A stretch of 64,000 nucleotides of DNA from Roseomonas gilardii subsp. gilardii (GTDB lineage: Bacteria > Pseudomonadota > Alphaproteobacteria > Acetobacterales > Acetobacteraceae), in NCBI RefSeq assembly GCF_023078375.1, contig NZ_CP095554.1, positions 2,034,501 to 2,098,500 of the forward strand. The letters run 5' to 3'. Shown here piece by piece: positions 35,907 through 45,354 of this stretch (within the stretch, counting starts at the first letter, position 1; the number at the start of each line of letters is the position of its first letter). The notes below the pieces were generated by a model that saw only the letters and a program-made list of their open reading frames with translations, was not told the origin of the DNA and searched no databases. Made by a program: the position numbers and the translations under genes.

Positions 35907-37765
35907 GCCGCTTCCAGCCGTTCCCCCAGGGACAGCCATTCCTCCTCCAGCGCCTCCACCTCCTTGGCGATGGCGGCACGGCGGGTATTGGCCCAGGCGA
36001 TGTCGGCCGGCTTGCGCCGGGTGTAGAATTCCGGATCGGCCAGTTTGCGCTCGATCAGCCCATCCTCCAGCCGCAGCTTTTCCAGCAGCTTCTCGATCTG
36101 CTTCACCCGTTCGCGCAGCGGCGCCAGGGCGGCGCGGGCCTCGGCGCGCTCGCGGCGGTCGTCGCGTTTCGCCGGGCCCGTGTCGCGCGCCACCGGGCGG
36201 GCGCGTTCGAGCAGGAAATTCCGGTAGTCCTCCATGTCGCCGTCGAAGGACGACACGGCGCCATCCGCCACCAGCCAGAGCTGGTCGGCCACCAGCTCCA
36301 CCAGCCGCGGGTCATGGGTGATCAGCACCACCGCGCCGCCGTAATCGGCCAGGGCGCGGATCAGCGCCTCGCGCGCATCCATGTCCAGGTGGTTGGTCGG
36401 CTCGTCGAGGATCAGCAGTTGCGGCGCGTCGCGCGTGCAGAGCGCCAGCAGCAGCCGCGCCTTCTCCCCGCCGGAGCAGTCGCGCACCAGGGTCGTGGCG
36501 CGGTCCTCGTCCAGGCCGAAGCGGGCAAGTTGGGCGCGGCACTGCGTCTCGGTGGCCTTGGGCAGCGCCGCCTGCATATGGGTGAGCGGCGTGCCCTCCG
36601 GGTTCAGCTCCTCCGCCTGGTGCTGCGCGAAGAAGCCGACCTTGAGCCGCGGTGTGCGGCGGACCTCGCCGCCCATCGCCTCCATCCGTCCGGCGATCAG
36701 CTTGGCCAGGGTGGACTTGCCGTTGCCATTGGCGCCCAGCAGCGCCACGCGGTCGTCGCTGTCCAGCCGCAGGTCCAGCCCGCGCAGGATGGGGCGCCCG
36801 TCATAGCCCACGCTCGCGCCCATCATGGTCAGGATCGGCGGCGCCACCTCGGCGGGTTCCGGGAAGACGAAGGGGGTGACACGATCCTCCGTCACCGCCT
36901 CGATCGGCGGCAGCTTCTCCAGCGCCTTCAGGCGCGACTGGGCCTGCCGCGCCTTGCTGGCCTTGTAGCGGAAGCGGTCCACGAAGGCCTGCATATGCGC
37001 GCGCTCGGCGGCGACCTTGGCATTCTGGGCCACCTGCTGCGCCCGGCGCTCGTTGCGGATGCGCAGGAACTCGCCATAGCCGCCGGGGTAGGCGGTGATC
37101 TTCCCACCTTCCAGATGCGCGATCCCGTCCACGCAGCGGTCCAGCAGGTCGCGGTCATGGCTGATGATGATGGCGGCGCCGGCGAAGCGCCTCAGCCAGC
37201 CTTCCAGCCAGATCGTCGCCTCCAGGTCCAGGTGGTTGGTCGGCTCGTCCAGCAGCAGCAGGTCGGGCTCCAGGAACAGCGCCCGGGCGAGGGCCACGCG
37301 CATGCGCCAGCCGCCGGAATATTCGCCCACCGGCCGCGCCTGCGCCGCCGCGTCGAAGCCCAGCCCCGCCAGCACCGTGGCGGCCCGGGCCGGGGCGGCG
37401 TCGGCGCCGATCGCGCGCAGGCGCTCATGCAGTTCGGCCTCACGCAGCGGCTCCACCCCGGCTTCCAGCTCGGCCAGCAGGGCGGCGCGCTCGGTATCGG
37501 CCTCCAGCACCGTGTCGAGCAGCGGGGCGGCACCGCCCGGCGCCTCCTGCGCCAGATAGGCCATGCGGGCCCGGGCCGCGAAGCGGACCTCGCCGCCATC
37601 GGGCTGCAACTGGCCGGTCAGGACACGGAACAGGGTGGATTTGCCGACCCCGTTACGGCCGACGAGTCCGATCTTGTGCCCGGGATCGAGTTGCAGCGAG
37701 GCGCCGTCCAGCAGCGTCCGGCCCGCGAGGCGCACGGTGAGGTCTTGGATGGCGAGGACGGTCAT
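35903..37765 (-). CDS. ABC-F family ATPase (YheS/Uup-like)
   Basis: 620 residues with two ABC domains and no membrane helices. Domain 1 has Walker A GRNGVGKST (36-44), signature YSGGWRMRVALARAL and LLLLDEPTNHLDLEAT. Domain 2 has GANGNGKST, CSGGEKARLLLAL and LLILDEPTNHLDMDA. The linker between them is charged (VAAERAHMQAFVDRFRYKASKARQAQSRL), as in ABC-F translation factors that act on the ribosomal E site. A Lys/Arg-rich C-terminal coiled coil (ERVKQIEKLLEKLRLEDGL) points to the YheS/Uup side of the family. It is followed by the overlapping GNAT gene. Confidence 0.93.
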   Translation of the reverse strand: MTVLAIQDLTVRLAGRTLLDGASLQLDPGHKIGLVGRNGVGKSTLFRVLTGQLQPDGGEVRFAARARMAYLAQEAPGGAAPLLDTVLEADTERAALLAELEAGVEPLREAELHERLRAIGADAAPARAATVLAGLGFDAAAQARPVGEYSGGWRMRVALARALFLEPDLLLLDEPTNHLDLEATIWLEGWLRRFAGAAIIISHDRDLLDRCVDGIAHLEGGKITAYPGGYGEFLRIRNERRAQQVAQNAKVAAERAHMQAFVDRFRYKASKARQAQSRLKALEKLPPIEAVTEDRVTPFVFPEPAEVAPPILTMMGASVGYDGRPILRGLDLRLDSDDRVALLGANGNGKSTLAKLIAGRMEAMGGEVRRTPRLKVGFFAQHQAEELNPEGTPLTHMQAALPKATETQCRAQLARFGLDEDRATTLVRDCSGGEKARLLLALCTRDAPQLLILDEPTNHLDMDAREALIRALADYGGAVVLITHDPRLVELVADQLWLVADGAVSSFDGDMEDYRNFLLERARPVARDTGPAKRDDRRERAEARAALAPLRERVKQIEKLLEKLRLEDGLIERKLADPEFYTRRKPADIAWANTRRAAIAKEVEALEEEWLSLGERLEAA

Positions 37766-37839
37766 GACCGGGGTTCTAGAGCAGTTCCCGCCGGGGCGGA
37801 ATCCGTCCCTGCGGCAGGAGGCGAGCCCCGGGGAGGGTA

Positions 37840-38100
37840 GCGCAAGAAGCGTTCAAAAAAACATATTCGCATCAAATCGTGACTATAATCTCTAGAAGGG
37901 AGGTACGGGCCTTGTTTCACCGTTGCTCCAAAGTGGTGCGAATCTGTGCCTTTCCTTCGCATGAAGGGCATATTTCTCACATGGATTGATTTTCCTGCCG
38001 ACCAGGTAACAAAATCCGCGAAAGTGATACACTTGCTCATGAGGGTGTGTTAAAGTTGGAATTGTAGAGAAAATGATATCAATCCACATGAATGAAACCT
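37840..38100. other. AT-rich gene-free segment between the ABC-F gene and a small membrane protein gene
   Basis: This stretch is far richer in A and T than anything else in the window and contains seven A in a row (37854-37860), TATAAT at 37884-37889, and several TGA/TAA stops in all frames. AAGGGAGG follows the TATAAT after 7 nt; a TTG-started frame of 24 codons (37912 to TGA near 37988) is the only candidate gene and is not convincing. It could be a promoter region, a small RNA gene or a remnant of foreign DNA. No function is assigned. Confidence 0.4.
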
Positions 38101-38191
38101 TGCTGGCTGGGCCGTAGCCCGCACGGGAACGTTTCTGTGGGCCACGGGTCTCTGTCGGAACGCCTGTTGCGGACGGGCAAGGAGAATGAAG

Positions 38192-38425
38192 ATGGAGAAG
38201 GTGATCGCCGTGTCGGGACCAGACATGACGCTGCTCGCGGAGCGGCTTCCTCATGGTGACACGGTCGGGAACGGCACCTATGCCGCGGATGCGGGTGCCC
38301 TGCTGCTCGTTCTCCTGCTCGTTGCCGCGCTGATCCACTACATCCGCGACCGTCGCCACCTGCCGCCCCGGAAGCGGAACCCGACGGCCCTGACCCAGCA
38401 AGGGACTTCCCGGCTGCGCCGCTGA
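38192..38425 (+). CDS. Small single-pass membrane protein, 77 residues
   Basis: The product has a polar N-terminus, one hydrophobic helix (AGALLLVLLLVAALIHYI, about 36-53) and a basic tail (RDRRHLPPRKRNP), giving a likely N-out/C-in topology. AAGGAG at 38179-38184 is 7 nt from the ATG at 38192 but only 1 nt from the in-frame ATG at 38186, so the second ATG is taken as the start. Family unknown. It lies just after the AT-rich segment, which probably carries its promoter. Confidence 0.55.
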   Translation: MEKVIAVSGPDMTLLAERLPHGDTVGNGTYAADAGALLLVLLLVAALIHYIRDRRHLPPRKRNPTALTQQGTSRLRR

Positions 38426-38524
38426 CCCCGCGGCGCATCGCTCCGGCGCCCGCCGCCCTGGATGGGGGCGGCCTTCCCCCGCATCCCTGCTTTTCGCCGG
38501 GCCGTTGTCAGGCCACCGCCTGCT

Positions 38525-39571
38525 TCAGATGTGCTCGCCGAGCACCGGAATGGTGGCCGCGGTGGCGAGACGGGCCGCCACGGCATCCAACTGCCGCAGG
38601 TAAAGCGTGTTCGGATCGCCTGGCGCATCGCGCCGCGTGAGGGTGCGGCGGCGCGGGTCGTAGTCGAAGGGCGCGAAGCCCTGCGCCCGCAGGAGATCGT
38701 CGATCCGCCGGGTGCTGTCGCCATAGTGTTCCGCATGCGCCATGGTCTCGACCAGGACAGCCTGCAATCCCGGACGGGCCAGGAGCCTTCCGGCGCCGGC
38801 CAGGATCCGGGCCTCGTAGCCCTCCACATCCAGTTTCAGCAGCAGCGGCGTCCGATGGGGCAGGATCTCGTCCAGGGTGGAAACCGAGATCTGGACGCTA
38901 TCCTCCTCCTCGCGCTCCAGCAGCACCCGGTTGGCGGCGCCGCGGCGTGCGCTGAGCCGTAGTGTGCCGGGGTGGTCGCCCAGGGCGAGCGGCAGCAGCG
39001 TCACGCGCTCCTCCAGATCGTTGAGGCGGAGGTTGTCGCGCAGATGCGGCAGCGTGGCGGGGGAGGGCTCGAAAGCCAGCACCTCCGCCCCGGCTACCCC
39101 GGCGGCCAGCACGGTATAGGCGCCGATATTCGCGCCGATATCGGCGAAGAGATCACCCGGGCGCAGCAGATGCAGCAGGAAGCCCATCTCCGCGAAATCG
39201 CTCAGACCGGCATAGAGGTTGGCGGTGGCGGAGGAATGCCCCCTTTGCAGCAGAAGCCGCGTCGGCCCGATGAACGGCATCACCGCCGGCATGCCGATCA
39301 GCCGCCCGCCGACCTGCCAGCGCAACAGGCGCAGGAGGGAGGCGGCAGGGCGTCGGCCGGCCAGGGGGTGCCGCAGGATGAAGCGCAGCAGGTGGGCGGG
39401 AACGCGCAGCCGCCGCATCCCCGGCCAGGACGCCCGCCCGGCATCCGGTGCCCTGCCGTCGAGGGGTGCCACCGACAGGGTCTCCAGCGGTTCCGGGGCA
39501 GGGTGCCGCTGGCGGCCCACTGTGGAGAAGGGTGGCGTGGGGCTGGGATTCACAACCGGAGATTGCGTCAT
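38525..39571 (-). CDS. FkbM family methyltransferase
   Basis: 348 residues. The SAM-binding motif is FADIGANIGAYTVLAA (about 138-153), followed by EVLAFEPSPATLPHLRDNLRLN and, later, LLLKLDVEGYEARILAGAG, the FkbM hallmark. The substrate, often a sugar or lipid-linked glycan, cannot be told from sequence. The first 50 residues are Pro-rich and of uncertain status. ATGs at 39592, 39571 and 39421 are all possible; 39571 is a compromise and none has a strong ribosome binding site. mtgA lies 44 nt upstream on the same strand. Confidence 0.85.
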   Translation of the reverse strand: MTQSPVVNPSPTPPFSTVGRQRHPAPEPLETLSVAPLDGRAPDAGRASWPGMRRLRVPAHLLRFILRHPLAGRRPAASLLRLLRWQVGGRLIGMPAVMPFIGPTRLLLQRGHSSATANLYAGLSDFAEMGFLLHLLRPGDLFADIGANIGAYTVLAAGVAGAEVLAFEPSPATLPHLRDNLRLNDLEERVTLLPLALGDHPGTLRLSARRGAANRVLLEREEEDSVQISVSTLDEILPHRTPLLLKLDVEGYEARILAGAGRLLARPGLQAVLVETMAHAEHYGDSTRRIDDLLRAQGFAPFDYDPRRRTLTRRDAPGDPNTLYLRQLDAVAARLATAATIPVLGEHI

Positions 39572-39614
39572 TTTGCTGCGGTCTGGCAACATGCCGGGTG
39601 GGCTCCGGCCCGCC

Positions 39615-40388
39615 TCAGCGGGTGCAGTCGAGCAGTGGCCCCAGCTCCCCGATCCGCGCCCGGATCGTGGCGGCGCGCTGGCGCAGCCAGGTGTTGGGCC
39701 GGCTGGCATTCCAGTGCAGCGGGCTGGGCAGCACCACGGCGAGCTGGGTGGCTTCCCGCAGCGTCAGCGCCGAGGCGGGCTTGTTGAAGAAGGCCCGGGC
39801 GGCGGCCTCCGCGCCATAGATGCCAGGTCCGAACTCGACGATGTTCAAATAGACCTCCAGCACCCGCTGCCTTGGCCAGAGCAGGGCGATCTGCGGCGTC
39901 AGCCAGGATTCCAGCAGCTTGCGCACGGGATCGCGCCCCGGCCAGAGCATCAGGTTCTTGGCCGTCTGCATGGTGATGGTACTGGCGCCGCGCGGCCGCT
40001 CGCCCTCCAGCAGGGCCTCGATCTGGCCGCGCAGGGCGGGAAAGTCGAAGCCCAGGGTCTGGCTGCAGAAGGTGTTGTCCTCCGAGGCGATCACCGCCTG
40101 TGCGAGGCTGGGCGCGATCGCGTCATAGGGCACCCAGTCATGGTGCAGCTCATGGCCCTGGATGCTGCGGATCACCATCAGCGGCGTCACGGGCACGGGC
40201 AGCACACGGAAGGCCAGGATCGTCGCCAGCGGCAGGGCCAGGAAGAGCAGCAGCAGCAACCGGACCCAGCCCCCGGCCCAACCCCGGGCGCGGCCCAGCA
40301 GCGGCCCGGAAAACCGGCGGCTTCCGGCCGCCATGGCACCGCGGCCGGCCTCGCGCCGGCCGGGCTTCAAACCGCCTCGTCCGGACAT
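39615..40388 (-). CDS. mtgA: Monofunctional biosynthetic peptidoglycan transglycosylase
   Basis: 257 residues. One N-terminal membrane helix (VRLLLLLFLALPLATILAF, about 44-62) anchors a GT51 domain with SEDNTFCSQTLGFD (catalytic Glu), RPRGASTITMQTAKNLML and RVLEVYLNIVEFGPGIYGAEAAAR. It polymerises lipid II into glycan strands and lacks a transpeptidase domain. The start at 40388 was chosen over 40334; both precede the helix. The upstream gene ends 43 nt away on the same strand. Confidence 0.93.
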   Translation of the reverse strand: MSGRGGLKPGRREAGRGAMAAGSRRFSGPLLGRARGWAGGWVRLLLLLFLALPLATILAFRVLPVPVTPLMVIRSIQGHELHHDWVPYDAIAPSLAQAVIASEDNTFCSQTLGFDFPALRGQIEALLEGERPRGASTITMQTAKNLMLWPGRDPVRKLLESWLTPQIALLWPRQRVLEVYLNIVEFGPGIYGAEAAARAFFNKPASALTLREATQLAVVLPSPLHWNASRPNTWLRQRAATIRARIGELGPLLDCTR

Positions 40389-40431
40389 GCGGGGGCGGAG
40401 GCGTCCGGAGGGGAAGAGAGACGGGCCGGGT

Positions 40432-41741
40432 TCAGGAGGCCTCCGAACCGGCGCGATAGGGTTCCAGCTCCAGCCCGAGCAGCAGGCCGGGGACACGCTG
40501 CGGCCCCCCATCCAGGGGCACGAACTCCGCCCGTAGCTCCACCATCGGGGAGTCGTGCGGCGCTTCCGGGTCGCGGCCGATCCAGAGGACCTCGCCCTGC
40601 GCATCCGTGATCGAGGGGCCGAAGCGCCGCTCCAGCGACCGCCGCAGCGCCGCCTGGGATTCGCCGGGCAGGAAGCGCAGCGCGGTGATGCCGCCCAGGC
40701 GCGGCGACCCGGCATCCTCACTCGCGTCGTCCCCGGCCTCCGGCTCGGGCGCCCGGTGCAGGGCGATGCAGGCGGTGAAATCGGCCTTCACGCTCAGCGC
40801 CTCGCCGAAGGCGCGCCGGTCCGCCACCAGCCCCATATGGCAGCCCGGCCGCCCGCCCGCCGTGGTGCCGGCACCGTCGAAGAAGGCGCCCCCCACGCTG
40901 CGGAAGCCGCGCTGCCGCAGGGCGTCCCGGGCCTCCTCCAGCGGCATGCCCAGGCGCAGCCCCTCCAGCATCGCGGTCCGCAGCACCGGCTCGCCCGGCC
41001 GCGCCTGGCGGGTGGGCAGGGCGCCGGGCAGGCGGCCGAAATCATGGATCAGGGTCCCGTCCTCCCGCACCAGCCGGGCGGTGAGGAGATGCGCGGCGAC
41101 CGGTACGCTCTTCATGCCCGCCGGTTGCGGCAGTGTGTCGCCCAGGACGAGGCTGACCTCCAGGATGCCGCGCCAGCCATCCGCCGTCCGCGGGTCCAGG
41201 CCGACCGACTCCAGCAGCTTCTCCGCCGCCGCCTCATTCGCCGCGGGCAGGGTGCTGACCGCCAGGGCGTTGTCGAAGCGCAGGCCGAAGCCATGCGACC
41301 GCCAGGTCGGGTCCCGCACCCAGAAGGTGCCGTTCAGCATCACCGGCAATCCCCCCTGGCCGGGATCGTAGCGGCCGATGGCGGTGCGGATTGCAGCAGG
41401 TAGGGGCGATCCGGGTCGAAGCTCTCATACTCGGCCCGCAGCTTCCGGCGCGTTTCGGCGAAGGCCGCGTCATGCCGCTGCCGCCGCGCGGATGGCACCG
41501 GGGAGGGCAGCTCCGGCTGCGGCATCAGCGCCTCGGCCAGCGCGTCGAAATCCGGGTTTTCCCCCGTCTGCCGGGCATGGGCGAAGAGCACGTCCCGCGC
41601 CGCCAGCGGCAGAGGGGCCCGGATCGCCGTCTGCATCCGCACGCTTCCCTCCGCCACCGGCTGCGGCGACTCGGCCCGGACCGGCAGGGGCGGAAGGAGC
41701 AGCGGGAGCAGGGCGGCGAGGATCAGCGGGCTTCTGGGCAT
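40432..41741 (-). pseudogene. Secreted hypothetical protein, about 435 residues, frameshifted
   Basis: From ATG at 41741 the frame begins with a signal peptide (RSPLILAALLPLLLPPLPV, cleavage after VRA) and continues LAARDVLFAHARQTGENPDFDALAEALMP and ESFDPDRPYLL. It then leaves the coding frame. In another frame AIRTAIGRYDPGQGGLPVMLNGTFWVRDPTW carries straight on and reaches the stop at 40432. The junction is about 41370-41402. I take it as one gene with a one-base shift, not two genes; a TTG at 41349 is the only start for the second part. Family unknown. Its C-terminal part has GITALRFLPGESQAALRRSLERRFG. Confidence 0.6.
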
Positions 41742-41954
41742 CGGCACTTCATGGGGCTGAGGCGCGCAGGGTAGCCAGCCCGGACGGCGGCGCAAACCGC
41801 GTTCCACGCGCCGCCCATCGGCGCCCCCGGACGGGATGCCCTTTTTCGGCCCGGTTTCTCTGCTGTTCCAGCCTCGCCATGGCTCCCGGGCCCTGGCGGT
41901 CCGCCACGCCGGCGGCCAGCATGTCGACTTTCCGTCATCCACGCCCCGTGGCGT

Positions 41955-43760
41955 ATGTCGCGGCGCCGTCTTCTGCCAGGGGCCCTGGGCCGGATCATGA
42001 TCGCTCTCCGACTGCATGTGCGCCCCATCCGCGACGTGGCCTCCTTCCGGGCCTGGCTCCGCGCCAGCGAGTTCGGGCTGGTCGGGCTGGCCGTGCTGAC
42101 CGGGGTGCTGAGCGGCCTCGTCGCCGTGGTGATGGGCGGGCTGGCGCGCGCGCTGCACGTGCATCTCTTCGGCGAGGCCAGCGCGCATGGGCTGAGCATC
42201 CTGCGCGGCGCGGCACCGCTGATGCTGCTGACCATGCCGCTGCTGGGCGGCATCCTGCTGGGGGCCATCAACCTCGCCCTGTCGCGCTGGTATCCGCGCC
42301 AGCCGGTGGACCCGATCGAGGCCAATGCCCTCTATGGCGGCAAACTCTCCTTTCGCGACGGGCTGGTGGTCGCCGTGCAGAACATCGTCTCCAACGGCTT
42401 CGGCGCCTCGGTGGGGCTGGAGGCAGGCTATACCCAGGCAGCGAGCGGCATCTCCTCCTGGCTGGGGCAGCGGCTGGGACTGCGGCGGGGGGACCTGCGG
42501 CTGCTGGTGGGCTGCGGCGCGGCCGGGGCCATCGCCGCCGCCTTCGACGCGCCGCTGACCGGTGCCTTCTATGCCTTCGAGCTGGTGATCGGCACCTATG
42601 CCATCGCCAGCCTCGCCCCAGTGGTGGCCAGCGCCGTCACCGCCACGCTGGTGGCCCGGGCGCTGAGCGGCGAGACCTATGTGGTGGTGCCGGGCGGCGT
42701 CACGCCGCCGGGGCTGGAGGGCTATGTGCTGTCCCTGGTCCTCGGCCTCGTCTGCGCCCTGTCCGGGATCGCGCTGATGCGCGGCGTCACCTTTACCGAG
42801 GCCAACATGCGCCGCTTCCTGCGCTGGGCGCCGCTGCGGCCGGCCCTGGGCGGGCTGGCGGTGGGCCTGCTGGCCCTGATCTCGCCCATCGCGCTCTCGG
42901 CCGGGCACGGGGCGCTGCACTTCACCTTCGCCACCGAATCCACCGGCCTCGACATCCTCTGGCTGGTGCTGCTGAAGAGCCTCGCCGTGGTGATCTCGCT
43001 CGGTGCCGGCTTCCGCGGCGGGTTGTTCTTCGCCTCGCTGCTGCTGGGGGCGCTGCTCGGCAAGGTCTTCGCCGCCGGGGTGGATGTCGTGCTGCCGGGC
43101 ATGGACCCGCTGCTGCTGTCCCTGGTCGGGATGAGCGCCTTCGGCTCGGCTGTGGTGGGCGCGCCGCTGGCCATGACCTTCCTGGCGCTGGAAACCACCG
43201 GCAACTTCGTCGTGGCCGGCAGCGTGCTGGCGGCGGTGACCGTGGCCGGCCTCGTGACACGGCGGCTCTTCGGCTACTCCTTCGCCACCTGGCGCTTCCA
43301 TCTGCGCGGCGAGACGATCCGTTCCGCCCACGACATCGGCTGGCTGCGCGAGCTCAGCGTCGGCAGGCTGATGCGCCGCGACCTGCGGACCGTGCGCAAC
43401 GACACGAAGCTTTCCTCCTTCAAGCGGGACTTCCCGCTGGGTTCCACCGCGCGCGTCGTCGCGGTGGACGAACAGGGCCGCTATGCCGGCCTTATCTCCG
43501 TGGCCGAGGCCTATGGCGCCGCGCCGGAGGTGGAGACGGTGGAGCCGCTGCTGCAGTTCCGCGACCGGGCCCTGCTGCCGGCCATGAACGCCAAGGAGGC
43601 CATGGCGGTCTTCGACACGGTGGAGACCGAGGCGCTGGCGGTGGTCGACGGGGTGGAGAGCCGGAAGGTGCTGGGCCTGCTCACCGCCAGCCATCTGCTG
43701 CGCCGCTATGGCGAGGAGGTCGAGCGCCGGCGGCGCGAGGAAACCGGGCTGGTGGCCTGA
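41955..43760 (+). CDS. ClC-type chloride channel/transporter with C-terminal CBS-like region
   Basis: 601 residues with about ten or more membrane segments. ClC signatures are GFGASVGLEAGYTQAASG (the gating Glu is kept, but the usual GxEGP reads GLEAG), CGAAGAIAAAFDAPLTGAFYAFE, and LGAGFRGGLFFASLLLGALLGK. From about residue 455, LSVGRLMRRDLRTVRNDTKLSSFKRDF to LGLLTASHLLRRYGEE resembles a CBS pair. Function could be Cl- channel or Cl-/H+ exchange. The start may instead be the ATG at 41997; neither has a clear ribosome binding site. Confidence 0.88.
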   Translation: MSRRRLLPGALGRIMIALRLHVRPIRDVASFRAWLRASEFGLVGLAVLTGVLSGLVAVVMGGLARALHVHLFGEASAHGLSILRGAAPLMLLTMPLLGGILLGAINLALSRWYPRQPVDPIEANALYGGKLSFRDGLVVAVQNIVSNGFGASVGLEAGYTQAASGISSWLGQRLGLRRGDLRLLVGCGAAGAIAAAFDAPLTGAFYAFELVIGTYAIASLAPVVASAVTATLVARALSGETYVVVPGGVTPPGLEGYVLSLVLGLVCALSGIALMRGVTFTEANMRRFLRWAPLRPALGGLAVGLLALISPIALSAGHGALHFTFATESTGLDILWLVLLKSLAVVISLGAGFRGGLFFASLLLGALLGKVFAAGVDVVLPGMDPLLLSLVGMSAFGSAVVGAPLAMTFLALETTGNFVVAGSVLAAVTVAGLVTRRLFGYSFATWRFHLRGETIRSAHDIGWLRELSVGRLMRRDLRTVRNDTKLSSFKRDFPLGSTARVVAVDEQGRYAGLISVAEAYGAAPEVETVEPLLQFRDRALLPAMNAKEAMAVFDTVETEALAVVDGVESRKVLGLLTASHLLRRYGEEVERRRREETGLVA

Positions 43761-44064
43761 TCCGGCGGGGGCAGGGCGCCACCAGGGTCGCCGGCGGCCG
43801 GGCCGGCAGGGGCGGAAAAGACTCGGGCCTGGGCATCTGTAACTGTCTTCCGCGTCATGTTTCGTGATGTTTCTGTGGCTTGCGGTTTGGTAAAAATTCC
43901 TTGTGCGACTGTGGCTTAACGGTCGCGCCAGGCCGGGAAAAACCCCCTTCCGGATAAACCGGCGGTTATTCCCGGTTGCCAGCCCGCCGCGCCGGCGCCC
44001 AGAGCTTGGAGGACGGGCGGCGCTTCGTGGGGGAGCGGTGTCCGGAAGGGGGAAAGTACACCGC
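43761..44064 (+). other. Gene-free interval upstream of the D,D-carboxypeptidase gene
   Basis: No coding frame of convincing composition. The middle (about 43840-43920) is relatively A/T-rich with TTGCGG, GGTAAAAATT and several T runs, so a promoter for the downstream gene is likely there. A partial inverted repeat (AACCGGCGGTTATTCCCGGTT) lies near 43957-43977. GAAGGGGGAAAG before 44065 is the ribosome binding site. Confidence 0.4.
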
Positions 44065-45333
44065 ATGATCGAGACCAGCGCCGTCTTGCGAGGTGGCCTG
44101 CGCCTGCTGGCGCTGGCGGCGGTCGCCGCCCTTTGGCTCCTGCCCGGCGAGGCGAGGGCGCAGATCGGCAGCGAGCGCTACGCCTCGATCGTGGTGGACG
44201 CGGGCACGGGGCAGGTCCTTTCCGCTTCCAGCGCGGACGAGCCGCGCTACCCGGCCTCGCTCACGAAGATGATGACGCTCTACATGCTCTTCACGGTGCT
44301 GGAATCGGGCGACGTCTCGCCCTCCACCCGCATCCCCGTGTCGCGGCACGCGGCCTCGCGGCCGCCCTCCAAGCTCTGGCTGAAGCCCGGTTCCACCATC
44401 ACCGTCCGCGACGCGATCCTGGCCCTGGTGACCAAATCCGCCAATGACGCGGCCTCCGCCGTGGGCGAATTCCTCGGCGAGGGCAGCGAGGCGCACTTCG
44501 CCCGGCTGATGACGCTGCGGGCGCGCCAGATGGGGATGACCAGCACGGTCTTCCGCAATGCCTCCGGCCTGCCCGACCCGCGGCAGGTGACCACCGCGCG
44601 CGACATGGCCATCCTGGCCCAGCGGCTGATCCGCGATTTCCCGAACCGCTACGCCTATTTCAGCACGCCGGAATTCCGCTGGCGCGGCCAGACCATCGCC
44701 AGCCACAACTACGTCAACGAGAACTACGATGGCGCCGACGGGCTGAAGACAGGCTTCATCAATGCCAGCGGCTTCAACATCGTCACCAGCGCGCGGCGCG
44801 ATGGGCGGCGGCTGATCGCCGTGGTCTTCGGCGGCGCCACGGGGCGGGAGCGCGACAGCCATGTCATGGCGCTGCTCGACCGTGGCTTCGACCTGCCCGG
44901 CACGCCGCCGGGGCGGGGCGACACGCTGCTGGCGGGCCGTTCGGTGAGCCGGGGCGGCGTGCTGGCCGGGCTGGTGCCCAGTGCCAATGCCGCGCCGGCG
45001 ATGGGCGCCGCGGAGCCGCTGCTGCGCCGGGCCACCACCAGCGCCCGGCCCACCGTGGCACCCGCCCTTCCGCGCCCGGCGCCACGTGCCAGCGCCGGCA
45101 AGGGCGACTGGGCGGTGCAGGTCGGCGCGCTGCCGACCAATGCCTCCGCGCTCAAGGTGGCCAGCCATGCGCGCCGGAGCGCCACGCGCAATACCGGGGT
45201 GGTGCGGGTGGAGAAGGTGCGACTGAAGGGGCAGACCCTCTACCGCGCCCAGGTGGCCGGGCTGAGCGAGACGAGCGCCCGGCAGGCCTGCGCCCGGATG
45301 AAGCGCGGAGCCTGCATGGTGATCGCGCCGTGA
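44065..45333 (+). CDS. D-alanyl-D-alanine carboxypeptidase (DacA-type, S11) with SPOR-like tail
   Basis: 422 residues, exported (signal LALAAVAALWLLPGEARA). The penicillin-binding active site is intact: SLTK in PASLTKMMTLYM (about 64-67 in the mature numbering region), SAND, and KTG in GADGLKTGF. It trims the terminal D-Ala of peptidoglycan stems in the periplasm. The C-terminal 80 residues (WAVQVGALPTNASALKVASHA to MKRGACMVIAP) look like a SPOR domain, which binds denuded septal glycan. GAAGGGGGAAAG precedes the ATG at 44065. It is convergent with ftsH. Confidence 0.9.
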   Translation: MIETSAVLRGGLRLLALAAVAALWLLPGEARAQIGSERYASIVVDAGTGQVLSASSADEPRYPASLTKMMTLYMLFTVLESGDVSPSTRIPVSRHAASRPPSKLWLKPGSTITVRDAILALVTKSANDAASAVGEFLGEGSEAHFARLMTLRARQMGMTSTVFRNASGLPDPRQVTTARDMAILAQRLIRDFPNRYAYFSTPEFRWRGQTIASHNYVNENYDGADGLKTGFINASGFNIVTSARRDGRRLIAVVFGGATGRERDSHVMALLDRGFDLPGTPPGRGDTLLAGRSVSRGGVLAGLVPSANAAPAMGAAEPLLRRATTSARPTVAPALPRPAPRASAGKGDWAVQVGALPTNASALKVASHARRSATRNTGVVRVEKVRLKGQTLYRAQVAGLSETSARQACARMKRGACMVIAP

Positions 45334-45354
45334 GGTGAGCCTGCCCCCCGCGTT

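Noticed and set aside
37892-38401. Minus-strand frame through the AT-rich segment and antisense to the small membrane protein
   Set aside because: No ribosome binding site or recognisable protein features; it is antisense to the better-supported 77-residue gene.
41340-44066. 908-codon minus-strand frame across the ClC gene
   Set aside because: It is the shadow of the ClC gene joined to the N-terminal part of the secreted hypothetical protein. The real start is 41741.
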